From Dethiobacter alkaliphilus (GTDB taxonomy: Bacteria > Bacillota > Dethiobacteria > DTU022 > UBA8154): 64,000 nt of DNA. Made by a program: the position numbers and the translations under genes. The stretch covers positions 1 through 64,000 of the forward strand of contig JAENYV010000019.1 in NCBI GenBank assembly GCA_016841605.1. The letters run 5' to 3'. Positions within the stretch are counted from its first letter, which is position 1. Every line of letters begins with the position of its first letter. Below, piece by piece: positions 8,147 through 16,378 of the stretch. Below the pieces are notes generated by a model. That model was given only the letters and a program-made list of their open reading frames with translations. It searched no databases and was not told the DNA's origin.

Positions 8147-8347
8147 ATGACCGTAGGTACACAGTTGGAGCAGTGTATCGCCAGCATAGAAAGCGCCACC
8201 GCCAGCTTGAAAACCTTTGCTCTGGAAACCCAGGACCAGCAGGCCAAGCAGACTTTCCAGCAACTAACCCAAACTATGGAAGGCGTTCTCCAAACTTTAA
8301 ACGAACGCCGGCAATATATTAAGCAGCAGGAACCCCAGTTCCGCTAG
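8147..8347 (+). CDS. DUF1657 small helical protein (second copy)
   Basis: A 66-aa DUF1657 protein, predicted helical, with the core ASLKTFALETQDQQAK and the ending QEPQFR that echoes the EEPQFKG ending of the copy at 5138. The ribosome binding site AAAGGAGGTGAAAAA is excellent. It closes the operon. Function unknown; the operon context points to spore membrane or coat properties. Confidence 0.8.
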   Translation: MTVGTQLEQCIASIESATASLKTFALETQDQQAKQTFQQLTQTMEGVLQTLNERRQYIKQQEPQFR

Positions 8348-8448
8348 CAGTAATATCGGGCAGTGTAACACTATAGCGAAAATTTGCCTATTTTGTTACA
8401 TCACTTTCCCTTTGCTTTCGCATACGCAAGACACTCGGGTGAAGCGCT

Positions 8449-8645
8449 GGGTAAGGTGCGACTTTTTCGCTGTGCAAAGTCGCGCGAAGCGAAAACCGAA
8501 AGCTTACCCTGCAGACAGGACGTCTGTACCCGGCAAGCTGCCATGAAGGGCAGTTTGCCGGGTAGGTAAGTGAAGGGCTTAGAAGAGCCGCAGGACTTAC
8601 AGACAGAAAACGGGGATCACCGGTCCGGCTCAGCTTTGCCCGAGC
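8449..8645. ncRNA. Candidate structured RNA: nested hairpins downstream of the spoVA-like operon
   Basis: A chain of helices fills an otherwise gene-free gap. GGGTAAG (8449-8455) pairs with CTTACCC (8503-8509) around GCGACTTT/AAAGTCGC (8458-8465/8476-8483). Then a 16-bp hairpin spans 8527-8564 with a 6-nt loop, and GTAAGT (8566-8571) pairs with ACTTAC (8595-8600) around GGCT/AGCC. GTCTGTA (8522-8528) could also close over these by pairing with TACAGAC (8598-8604). GCTC/GAGC forms one more stem near 8628-8645. There is no U-tract, so this is not a plain terminator. Strand and function are unknown, and I do not recognise a known RNA family. Confidence 0.45.
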
Positions 8646-8687
8646 GCCCGCTAAACCATCCTCAAGGTACTACTTTCCGCTGTAGAG

Positions 8688-9704
8688 TTAATTATAATTG
8701 TTTATTTTGATAAAGGTATTTTTGTCGCAAATCACATACAGCTCCGCTTGTTCTGAAATATTCTCATCTAATTTTCGATTTATATCCAAATAATTACCGT
8801 CTGCGATTAGAGTGGCGCCTTGCCGTAAAAGTTCGTTAAATGCATCTCTGTAAGTTTTCCAATCAGGGTGTTTTTTAATTTTATGTAAGTCTTCTCCAAC
8901 TCGGCTGCTGAGCAGCTGACGAAAAATATTTGTCACCCCGTTAAAGTAGATAGTGCGAACCGCCAATCGTGAAATCATACCGTGAGATAGAATGAATTCA
9001 TCCACATTAATATGTTCAAAATTTTTAATATTCCGTTCCGACATAATTTCAACATTTGTGTGCACGTGCGGAGCCAGTCTGCTTACTGATGTAGCAATAA
9101 GAAGCGTTTTCCCGTCAATTAATCCCGGATCTGTAATTGTGTCTTTAGCAAATATAATAACGGATTTTGCTTTGGTTACATTGGCTTGCAATAACGTTTC
9201 CTCATCCGCTGAATCACCACTTATATAATGTACTCGTTCCGAAAAAAACGGAGTTTCCTCTAAATCATCAATGATAACAATATCTATTTTGGGGTCGGTT
9301 TCCAGTATTTCTTCAATTGCAAATTTGGCTTTATTGTTCCATCCAATCAAGATGATATGACGTTCTCCATAATATTTCACTGCCCCCTTTAACCTCCTTA
9401 AACGATATAAAGAAAATCCGTCAACGACTTTACCAATCACAATACCGATTAGACCGATTCCGACCATGTATATTAAAAGTGCAAAACATTTGCCTTCCAC
9501 AGTAACGGGGAAAAAGTCGCCGTAACCTACAGTTGTAACCGTCGTCATTACCCACCAAAATCCATTAAAATAAGAGCCAAAGGTTACAGGCTCTAAAACA
9601 CAAATAATGATCGTACTAATAAAAATAAAAACCAGTGCAAACAAGAACAACAACCAGTTATTAATTCTTATTGAAAACGAAATAAGCTTTTTGATGACAT
9701 ACAC
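8688..9704 (-). CDS. Potassium channel with RCK/TrkA-N domain
   Basis: A 338-aa two-transmembrane K+ channel of the MthK/YugO type. TM1 is about residues 16-40, the pore helix and selectivity filter TTVGYGD about 56-65, TM2 about 74-95, then an RCK (TrkA-N) Rossmann domain beginning HIILIGWNNKA (a somewhat altered GxGxxG nucleotide motif) and a C-terminal extension. It would conduct K+ across the cell membrane under control of a ligand of the RCK domain. The start is GTG at 9704 behind AAGAAGGGATG. Confidence 0.92.
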   Translation of the reverse strand: MYVIKKLISFSIRINNWLLFLFALVFIFISTIIICVLEPVTFGSYFNGFWWVMTTVTTVGYGDFFPVTVEGKCFALLIYMVGIGLIGIVIGKVVDGFSLYRLRRLKGAVKYYGERHIILIGWNNKAKFAIEEILETDPKIDIVIIDDLEETPFFSERVHYISGDSADEETLLQANVTKAKSVIIFAKDTITDPGLIDGKTLLIATSVSRLAPHVHTNVEIMSERNIKNFEHINVDEFILSHGMISRLAVRTIYFNGVTNIFRQLLSSRVGEDLHKIKKHPDWKTYRDAFNELLRQGATLIADGNYLDINRKLDENISEQAELYVICDKNTFIKINNYN

Positions 9705-9770
9705 TTTAGAGCATCCCTTCTTTGTGCAATAAAAGCGACCGCTTAAAATCCGCTTTCTTCCATTGCCGGT

Positions 9771-10475
9771 CTAAACAACGGTTAGACGCTTCATACGGAC
9801 AAACAAACCGTTCAGATAACCGATATCCTTGAGTTTATTGGGGTCCCGCATACCGTTACAATTTATGAGATAACTTTTTCCGTATCCTTGACCATAGACA
9901 TTATGCAAATCAACAATAATTCCGATGATAGAAAGGCTCCCATCTTCTACAAGCCGAGCTACGAAAGTATTCCCAAGCAGGTATTTCACCTGCATATCAA
10001 CATTTAATTCGGCTAACTGTGTATATTTAACGATGGGCTCCCCATTTAATGTTTGAGAACTGCTCAGGATTTCATTTAATGATCTGTTTACACAGTCCAA
10101 TTCCCTAACGATGGCTTCGGGCTCCGTTGAATAATCGGAACCGGCAGCCTTGAGGGCACCGCAATCACTATGCCCGGCTACTATCATTAAAGGCGTACGC
10201 AGATGTAACAATCCGTATAAAAGAGAACCTTCACTTGTTTTTACCTGGTTCCCAATATTTTCCACAGTAAAGATGCGATTAAAACTCTGCCCGAAAACAT
10301 TTTCCGGAACTCTGGAATCTGAACAGGTCAAAAGAGTTACAAAAGGCTGCTGGCCAAAATTAGTCTTTTGCAGAGAATCAAGAGGAAAACTACTCTCAAA
10401 AGCGACCATGGCATCCTTAATACTTTTAATAATGGCAATCATATCAACATTTGCTCCTTCCGTAAATTGAGACAC
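9771..10475 (-). CDS. Beta-class carbonic anhydrase
   Basis: A 234-aa enzyme interconverting CO2 and bicarbonate. The zinc site is visible: LLTCSDSR (Cys, with the Asp-Arg dyad) and AGHSDCGALKA (His and Cys). Residues between them (FTVENIGNQV) fit the family. It starts with GTG behind ACGGAGGTGTCTTT. It follows the K+ channel on the same strand but is separated by its own leader, so co-transcription is possible rather than shown. An acetyl-CoA-pathway or carboxylating anaerobe would use it to balance bicarbonate. Confidence 0.9.
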   Translation of the reverse strand: MSQFTEGANVDMIAIIKSIKDAMVAFESSFPLDSLQKTNFGQQPFVTLLTCSDSRVPENVFGQSFNRIFTVENIGNQVKTSEGSLLYGLLHLRTPLMIVAGHSDCGALKAAGSDYSTEPEAIVRELDCVNRSLNEILSSSQTLNGEPIVKYTQLAELNVDMQVKYLLGNTFVARLVEDGSLSIIGIIVDLHNVYGQGYGKSYLINCNGMRDPNKLKDIGYLNGLFVRMKRLTVV

Positions 10476-10561
10476 AAAGACACCTCCGTTAAAATAGTTC
10501 CCTTTGCAAAATTTAAAACGATCAAAATATAACGTTAATTATGAATTTACATATATTATAA

Positions 10562-12637
10562 TCAAGGAAGTAAAGCTTGCCAAGGCTTATCAGTAAAAGT
10601 AAAACCGTTAACAACTAAATATGCTTTATTACCCTTCTCATTATAGAAAAGAGAATCACAGCAAAGCCGCGTCAGGGCAATACCGCGACCCCTTTCCTTT
10701 AGCCCGTCAAGCTCAAGGGGAACAAATATTTTTTCTTTCCAGTCAAATCCCTCTCCCTGATCTTCCACTGTAGCAAAAAGATAGTCATCCGTAACAACAA
10801 GCACTACAGAAACGAACTTCTCCCGATTAAATTTATTTCCATGCTCAATGGCGTTGGCAACCAGTTCATGTAGGGGGCTTAATAAAGAGTCCCCTTTTCT
10901 ATGGTTTAAGAGCATAAAAATTCGTTCAAAAAAATGCTCTATCTCTGCAAAGCGGCTTTCCAACTTAAAGCGATATTCTTTTTTGTTGATGGGATCTACC
11001 TGTAAAACCAGGATGGTAATATCGTCATCGCCCTGCAGACAGCCATTATTAAATCGTTGGAAATCCTTGTTGACAGCCTGGACAATAATATCCGGAGGCA
11101 AACGGCTGTTTTCATAGAAAATTCTTTTCAGTCTGTCGGCATACATAACATCGTTAACAGTCTGCTCGGTCAGACCATCTGTGCTGAATAATATTGTGGA
11201 GCCGGGTGTAAGCGAGATCCTGTTTTCTTCAAATTCGAATAGGTTCGCAGAAACAGCGGATGTTATCGGTAATCCTCTTACTTGCAGCATCGATTTTTTA
11301 TTTCCGGTTATCTGATAAACAAGCGGCGTATTCTGAAATCCGGCACCTGAATAGCTGAATTCAAAGGTTTCCAGGTCCAGCACAGAAATAAAAATGCTGA
11401 TAAAGCAATCGTTAGGATAATTTTCCTTATTATATTGCTCGGAGAGAAATTGCAATATTTTTTTGAGACTAAAATTTTTTTCCGGTGAAAGAGCCAGGTA
11501 ACCGTTAATTGTATTTTTGACAAAAACGTTCAGCATGGCCCCATCCATACCGTGACCTGAAACGTCGGAAAGATAAATAATAAGTTTATTACCTACTTGC
11601 ACCACATCGTAAAAGTCGCCGCCCAACTTTTGAGCAGTCTGGTAGTGCGCGGCGATAGAGATGCCTTTAGCAGTAGGAAGGGTTTTAGGCAATATTCTTT
11701 CATGAAATTCTCTGGCCTTTTCAACAGCTTCGTTTAACTGGTGATAGAGTCTCCCCAATTCCGAGGCATTATCCTTAATCTTTTTCTCAGACTCTTTACG
11801 CTCTGTTATATCACGTAACGTTTCGATCGCCCCAAAAATTTCCCCGGACACATTACGCAGTCTGGAAGCGGAAGCCAATAAATATGCGCCCCTGCCTCCG
11901 TAGATATTTGGAACATAAACTTCTGCATGAAGCGTATCACCGCTCCATTGAATAATCTCGTAATTTTCAATGTGTCTAGCAAATTTACCGGCAGGCATGA
12001 GAAGCAGATCAAGTAAAACAGGCCTGCGTTTATTGTAGAAAGGCAAGGCATACTCATAATTACCCCTGCCCATAATCTGCGCCTTAGGTATTAGGGTCAT
12101 TTTTTCCATAGCCCTGTTCCAGGCAATAACCCTGCCTTCTCTGCTAATTACTAAGGTAGCATCCGGCAAAAAGTCAATAATTTCCTCCAAGCGCTTATGT
12201 GCGTCCTGCAACTTCTTTTCTGTACTAATGCGTTCGGTAATATCTTCAAGAACCGCAATGCCGCCAACAATTTCTCCCACTTCCGATACAATGGGTGCAA
12301 ACAATTCTCTGATCGGTGTCACTTTTGATGACGTTAATGCATGATGATATTCCCCTTCAAATTTCACCATTTCCCCTCGAAGCATCCTTTTTACTGCATC
12401 GACGATTCTCTTATCGGACATCTTAAGCATATCAAAGCCAATAAGCGTTTTTCTGGGAGACCCGATAATACGTACAAAATTATCATTACAATCAGTTATG
12501 ACACCCTTATTATCAATATGGACAATGCCAAACGGAGAATGTTCAAAAATTAAACGATATTTTTCCGAAGACATTTCCAGTGCCTTCTTTTCATTTTTAA
12601 ACTGAGCTTCGGTTTTTCTTTCAAACCTCTTCGACAT
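10562..12637 (-). CDS. PAS-PAS-SpoIIE phosphatase with C-terminal anti-sigma-type kinase domain
   Basis: A 691-aa signalling protein. Two PAS domains (about 15-135 and 150-275) and a coiled-coil linker lead to a PP2C/SpoIIE serine phosphatase (about 310-525: QKLGGDFYDV, LSDVSGHGMDGA, STDGLTE, GDDDITILVL). A HATPase domain like RsbW/SpoIIAB follows (about 560-690: ELVANAIEHGN, VEDQGEGFDW, GRGIALTRL). It thus joins the phosphatase and the kinase of a partner-switching pathway in one chain. No STAS antagonist or sigma factor is adjacent. ATG 12637 is chosen because AAGGAGGAGCG lies just upstream. No membrane segment was seen, so it is cytoplasmic. Confidence 0.9.
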   Translation of the reverse strand: MSKRFERKTEAQFKNEKKALEMSSEKYRLIFEHSPFGIVHIDNKGVITDCNDNFVRIIGSPRKTLIGFDMLKMSDKRIVDAVKRMLRGEMVKFEGEYHHALTSSKVTPIRELFAPIVSEVGEIVGGIAVLEDITERISTEKKLQDAHKRLEEIIDFLPDATLVISREGRVIAWNRAMEKMTLIPKAQIMGRGNYEYALPFYNKRRPVLLDLLLMPAGKFARHIENYEIIQWSGDTLHAEVYVPNIYGGRGAYLLASASRLRNVSGEIFGAIETLRDITERKESEKKIKDNASELGRLYHQLNEAVEKAREFHERILPKTLPTAKGISIAAHYQTAQKLGGDFYDVVQVGNKLIIYLSDVSGHGMDGAMLNVFVKNTINGYLALSPEKNFSLKKILQFLSEQYNKENYPNDCFISIFISVLDLETFEFSYSGAGFQNTPLVYQITGNKKSMLQVRGLPITSAVSANLFEFEENRISLTPGSTILFSTDGLTEQTVNDVMYADRLKRIFYENSRLPPDIIVQAVNKDFQRFNNGCLQGDDDITILVLQVDPINKKEYRFKLESRFAEIEHFFERIFMLLNHRKGDSLLSPLHELVANAIEHGNKFNREKFVSVVLVVTDDYLFATVEDQGEGFDWKEKIFVPLELDGLKERGRGIALTRLCCDSLFYNEKGNKAYLVVNGFTFTDKPWQALLP

Positions 12638-12824
12638 AAACGCTCCTCCTTGGTACCCAAAATAAATATTAGACAAAATTCCCTATTTTTCGTCATAATC
12701 CTTTTTGGCAATGGCTACCAATTCTCGGAATATATTTATATACTTTTAAATTGGGCAAGAAACCGTTATAATTAAATTTTGGATTTGAAAATCTTTATTT
12801 TTTAGAATAACAGATTGGAGATGG

Positions 12825-13913
12825 ATGAATATGCAAATCGGGTTAGTGGGACTTCCTCTATCCGGCAAAACAACTTTTTTTAACCTTTTAACCGGAGCCG
12901 AAGAAGAAACCGGCTTAACTAGTAGAGGAGAAGTCTATACCGGCACGGCTGTTGTCCCGGATAAGCGCATAGATTTTTTAACCGGTATGTTTAAACCAAA
13001 GAAAAAAACTTTTGCCCGGATTCAGTTTAAGGATATTCCCGGCGTACGTTCCCAAAACGGTGTGACGACAAGCCTGGCCGGCAAGTACCTGGACGAAGTG
13101 CGCTCGGCTGATTTATTAGTGCAAATAATACGTGCCTTTGACTCGGAACTTGTTTCTTCCGTAGCCAGTGAACCTGATCCCTACAAAGAGTTATCCGCTT
13201 TCCAAACCGAGCTTCTGTTGGCAGATATGGCTGCTGTGGAAAACCGCATGGAGAGACTGAAAGAAGCCCGCAAACCGCCCAAGGATCTTTCCCTCCAGTT
13301 GGCTGTTTTTCAACGTATTCTTGATGCTCTGGAAAACGAACAACCTCTGAGTAACCTGGTTTTTAACGACACTGAGCAGGAAATTCTTGCCGGTCAAAAC
13401 TTCTTAACGGAAAAACCGTTCATCTATGTTGTCAATATTGACGAAAACCAATTAAACAGTAAAAACTATCCCGGGAAAGAAAAAATCATGGATTATGCCG
13501 GGGCAAGGGATATACCGCTCCTGGAAGTATGTACCGGACTTGAGCTGGAAATCAGCAGACTTCTTCCGGAAGATCGCGCTGATTTTCTGCAGGACCTGAA
13601 CCTTGAAGAGTCGGGCCTGAGCAGTCTTGCCCGGGCTGCATACAGTAAGTTGGGTTTAATTTCCTTTTTTACTGTGGGCGAAGATGAAGTAAAAGCATGG
13701 ACTATTCGTAAGGGAATAACGGCACGGAAAGCGGCAGGAAAGATACATTCAGACCTGGAACGCGGTTTTATTCGGGCTGAAGTTTTTCATTACGAGGACC
13801 TCGTTAAACTGGGCAGTGTTGCCGGTCTCCGGGATAAAGGCCTTTTTCGCCTGGAGGGAAAAGATTACCTTGTTAAAGACGGAGATATTATGTCGATCCG
13901 TTTTAATATTTAA
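12825..13913 (+). CDS. ychF: YchF/Obg-type nucleotide-binding protein
   Basis: A 362-aa P-loop NTPase of the YchF (DUF933) family, ribosome-associated and ATP-preferring in characterised members. Motifs: G1 GLPLSGKTT, G3 FKDIPG, a G4-like VVNIDEN, and a C-terminal TGS-like domain (FFTVGEDEVKAWTIRKGITARKAAGKIH). The last residues (DKGLFRLEGKDYLVKDGDIMSIRFN) match the family end. ATG at 12825 follows GATTGGAGATGG; ATG at 12831 is an equally possible start. A TATAAT -10 element is at 12767-12772. Confidence 0.88.
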   Translation: MNMQIGLVGLPLSGKTTFFNLLTGAEEETGLTSRGEVYTGTAVVPDKRIDFLTGMFKPKKKTFARIQFKDIPGVRSQNGVTTSLAGKYLDEVRSADLLVQIIRAFDSELVSSVASEPDPYKELSAFQTELLLADMAAVENRMERLKEARKPPKDLSLQLAVFQRILDALENEQPLSNLVFNDTEQEILAGQNFLTEKPFIYVVNIDENQLNSKNYPGKEKIMDYAGARDIPLLEVCTGLELEISRLLPEDRADFLQDLNLEESGLSSLARAAYSKLGLISFFTVGEDEVKAWTIRKGITARKAAGKIHSDLERGFIRAEVFHYEDLVKLGSVAGLRDKGLFRLEGKDYLVKDGDIMSIRFNI

Positions 13914-14016
13914 TCTGCTGTTTTTACTTATCATCTTGACCATCCCTTACCAATATTTTTCCCGGTTCCGGAGTCGACCGGAACGGCCATATTATATCAA
14001 ACTTATCTGACAATGT

Positions 14017-14097
14017 CTTCAGGAATCAGATGTGGAAATCGAGGGTACTTTGCAAGAAGATAAACCGTTACCCCATTCCTGCTCCTGATTCCTGAAG
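14017..14097. repeat. 81-nt inverted repeat between convergent genes
   Basis: CTTCAGGAATCAG (14017-14029) and CTGATTCCTGAAG (14085-14097) are perfect 13-bp inverted arms, with a GGGTA/TACCC pair nested inside. It sits between the 3' ends of ychF and the leftward aminotransferase gene. It could act as a terminator on either strand, although there is no T-run. Confidence 0.6.
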
Positions 14098-14122
14098 ATT
14101 GCACAAAATGTACTTTGCTCCC

Positions 14123-15316
14123 CTAGCGAACGGCATAAATGGTTCTTTGTTTTTTGACATGGCGTTCAAGAAATTTTTCCATTCTGTTCAGGGCTTCGGT
14201 AATTTGTTCCACGGAGGCAGCGTACGAACAGCGGATATAACCCTCTCCGCACCGGCCGAAGGCATCCCCGGGAACAACGGCTACTTTTTCTTCATTGAGG
14301 AGCGTCTCGCAAAATTCCTGGGAACTCATACCGGTAAATTTAACTGAGGGAAAAGCGTAAAATGCCCCTTTTGGTTCAAAACAGGGAAGCCCGATCTGTC
14401 TTAAACCGTTGACAATTAAACTGCGCCGCCGGTCATATTGGCCGGCCATTTTCTTTACTTCTCCCACTCCGTTTTTCAGGGCTTCAATAGCCGCCATCTG
14501 TCCCATTATCGGGGCGCACATAATCGTATACTGATGTATTTTCAACATGGCAACGGCAATATCTTCAGGAGCGGCAGCATAACCTACTCGCCATCCTGTC
14601 ATGGCAAAAGACTTGGAAAAACCGTTTACAAGAACCGTGCGTTCCTTCATTCGCGGTAGAGAGGCAAAAGAAACATGTTCCCCGTCATATGTCAATTCGC
14701 TGTAAATTTCATCCGCGATGACCAGCAAATCATATTTTTCTGCGATCCCGGCAATAGCCTGCAGCTCTTTTTCGGTCATAACGGCACCAGTCGGATTATT
14801 AGGATAGCACATAAGCAGGACCTTGCTTCTGGGAGTTATGGCTTTCTCCAGGTCTTCCGGTCTCAATTTGAAATGGTCGGCTTCTCTGGTCGCAACTGTT
14901 TTTACAACACCCCCCGCCATAACGGTACAGGGCTTATATGCGACAAAACAGGGTTCCGGAATAATGACCTCGTCTCCGGGTTCAAGAACAGAGCGCAGGG
15001 CAATATCGATAGCCTCGCTGGCACCTACGGTCACAACGATCTCCCTGGAATAATCGTACTGCAAATTGAATCTCTTCAAGAGGTAACCGGTTATTTCTCT
15101 CCGCAGTTCTTCCAAACCGCAATTGGAAGTATAATTGGTATAACCCTTTTCCAGAGAATAAACACTAGCTTCACAGATATGCCAGGGGGTTATAAAATCC
15201 GGTTCTCCCACTCCTAAAGAAATAACCCCTTTTATACCGCTGGCCAGGTCAAAAAATTTTCGTATACCGGAAAAAGGCATTTCTTTGATGTTTTTTTTCA
15301 CAAACGACCTGCTCAT
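14123..15316 (-). CDS. PLP-dependent class I/II aminotransferase
   Basis: A 397-aa fold-type I aminotransferase (aspartate/aromatic aminotransferase-like, PatA type). Landmarks: LGVGEPDF near the N-terminus, YPNNPTGA with the PLP-contacting Asn, VIADEIYSEL with the Asp that holds the pyridine nitrogen, SKSFAMTGWRVGY with the Schiff-base lysine, and the carboxylate-binding arginine in GYIRCSYA. The amino donor is not defined by sequence. Its ATG overlaps the stop of the upstream Lrp gene by four bases (ATGA), so both are translated from the same T-box-controlled message. Confidence 0.92.
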   Translation of the reverse strand: MSRSFVKKNIKEMPFSGIRKFFDLASGIKGVISLGVGEPDFITPWHICEASVYSLEKGYTNYTSNCGLEELRREITGYLLKRFNLQYDYSREIVVTVGASEAIDIALRSVLEPGDEVIIPEPCFVAYKPCTVMAGGVVKTVATREADHFKLRPEDLEKAITPRSKVLLMCYPNNPTGAVMTEKELQAIAGIAEKYDLLVIADEIYSELTYDGEHVSFASLPRMKERTVLVNGFSKSFAMTGWRVGYAAAPEDIAVAMLKIHQYTIMCAPIMGQMAAIEALKNGVGEVKKMAGQYDRRRSLIVNGLRQIGLPCFEPKGAFYAFPSVKFTGMSSQEFCETLLNEEKVAVVPGDAFGRCGEGYIRCSYAASVEQITEALNRMEKFLERHVKKQRTIYAVR

Positions 15317-15807
15317 GGGGTTATCACCAGCCTGTGATCTTTTTTATCATCATTAAAAACAATACCGTTTTGTTTATACTTCTTTAAAACAAAATGGGTC
15401 GCTGTGCTCTGCACATTTTCCATGGTCGCCAGTTTCTCCGAGACAAAAAAGGCTACCTGCTTCAAAGATGTTCCCTCGACCATAACTGAAAGATCATATC
15501 CCCCAGACATAAGGTAAACACTTGTTACTTCGGGAAAACGGCAGATTCTTTCAGCGATAACATCAAAACCCACATCCCGCTGGGGAGTCATTTGGACGTC
15601 GATAATCGCGGTAACGTTATCGTTATTGCCTGTTTTTTCCCAGTCTATCAGTGTTACATAACCCAGGATAATCTTAACATCCTCCAGCTCCTTGATTATG
15701 TTTTTGACTTCATTCTCCGGTAAATCCAACATCGTAGCCAAAGTACAGGTTGTAATCCTGTGATTTTGCTCCAAAGCCTGTAGAAGCCTTACCTTAATAT
15801 CATCCAT
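15313..15807 (-). CDS. Lrp/AsnC-family transcriptional regulator
   Basis: A 164-aa feast/famine regulator with an N-terminal winged helix (about 5-60) and a C-terminal RAM/AsnC ligand-binding domain (about 70-150) that usually binds an amino acid and forms octamers. The start is ATG at 15807 with AAGGAG eight bases upstream; a GTG nine bases further up would sit within that site. It lies directly downstream of a T-box leader and is coupled to an aminotransferase, so it probably senses the substrate or product of that enzyme. Confidence 0.9.
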   Translation of the reverse strand: MDDIKVRLLQALEQNHRITTCTLATMLDLPENEVKNIIKELEDVKIILGYVTLIDWEKTGNNDNVTAIIDVQMTPQRDVGFDVIAERICRFPEVTSVYLMSGGYDLSVMVEGTSLKQVAFFVSEKLATMENVQSTATHFVLKKYKQNGIVFNDDKKDHRLVITP

Positions 15808-15837
15808 CACCTTCACTCCTTACTTCCCTTAAGAAGA

Positions 15838-16106
15838 TTCAAAAAAAAAGCTCCCGTCCTCCTCTAAAGGGACGAGAGATTTCCCGCGGTACCACCCTAA
15901 TTGATCCGGCACAGTGCCGAATCCGCTCGTTCAGTAAACAGCAACTTAAGTAACGGTAAGTAACCGTGGCGACATACTTATCGGTTTCAATCGCCCTCTC
16001 AGGGATGGCTTTCATTTTGCAGCACCTACCGCCTCGCACCAGCCGGCAGCTCTCTTTAAAGTTGCTGCAAATTACTCTTCCCATCATTGATTTTTAATGT
16101 AATTAA
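15838..16106 (-). promoter_or_regulatory. T-box riboswitch leader of the Lrp-aminotransferase operon
   Basis: On the minus strand the canonical T-box AGGGTGGTACCGCGG is present at about 15898-15884. It is followed by a terminator stem (CTCTCGTCC / GGACGGGAG) and nine T residues. Stem I is bounded by GATGG (near 16084) and CCATC (near 16004), with an AGAGTA loop-E segment on its 5' side and GCAGCA/TGCTGC pairing. The AAAATGAAAG segment on the 3' side of stem I should contain the specifier; AUG (Met) is my best reading but AAA is not excluded. The leader reads uncharged tRNA and permits transcription of the two genes. Confidence 0.92.
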
Positions 16107-16111
16107 GCTTA

Positions 16112-16141
16112 AGTCTACCATAAGACAAGCTTTCAGGTCAA
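16112..16141 (-). promoter_or_regulatory. Sigma-A promoter of the T-box operon
   Basis: Minus-strand -35 TTGACC (16141-16136), 18-nt spacer and -10 TAGACT (16117-16112), placing the start of transcription just before T-box stem I. Confidence 0.5.
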
Positions 16142-16378
16142 CAACGATTTTTATTAAACATTAAATAAGCAATTTTTTATAAACGTTAAGATATTATAAT
16201 AACGCCGGTGGGCATGCTCTCCTTTGTTTTAATTTTACCTTTATTTAACATGCTGTTAACCTCCTTCTAAACTTGAAATAACATGAACTTGCTATAATGA
16301 TATAACTTGTTCAAGGCTTCACGAAAGGAATTACTACTTTTAAATATTAACAAGAAATATTTTAGTGAGGTGAAGTTA

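Noticed and set aside
8384-8569. A 61-codon plus-strand frame after the spoVA-like operon
   Set aside because: It coincides with dense hairpins, has no ribosome binding site and its composition is not protein-like.
8449-8645. Group II intron remnant as an explanation of the hairpins
   Set aside because: GTGCGAC and GAAA-type words recall such introns, but no domain V or reverse transcriptase was found.
15839-16087. An 82-codon minus-strand frame
   Set aside because: It lies wholly within the T-box leader.
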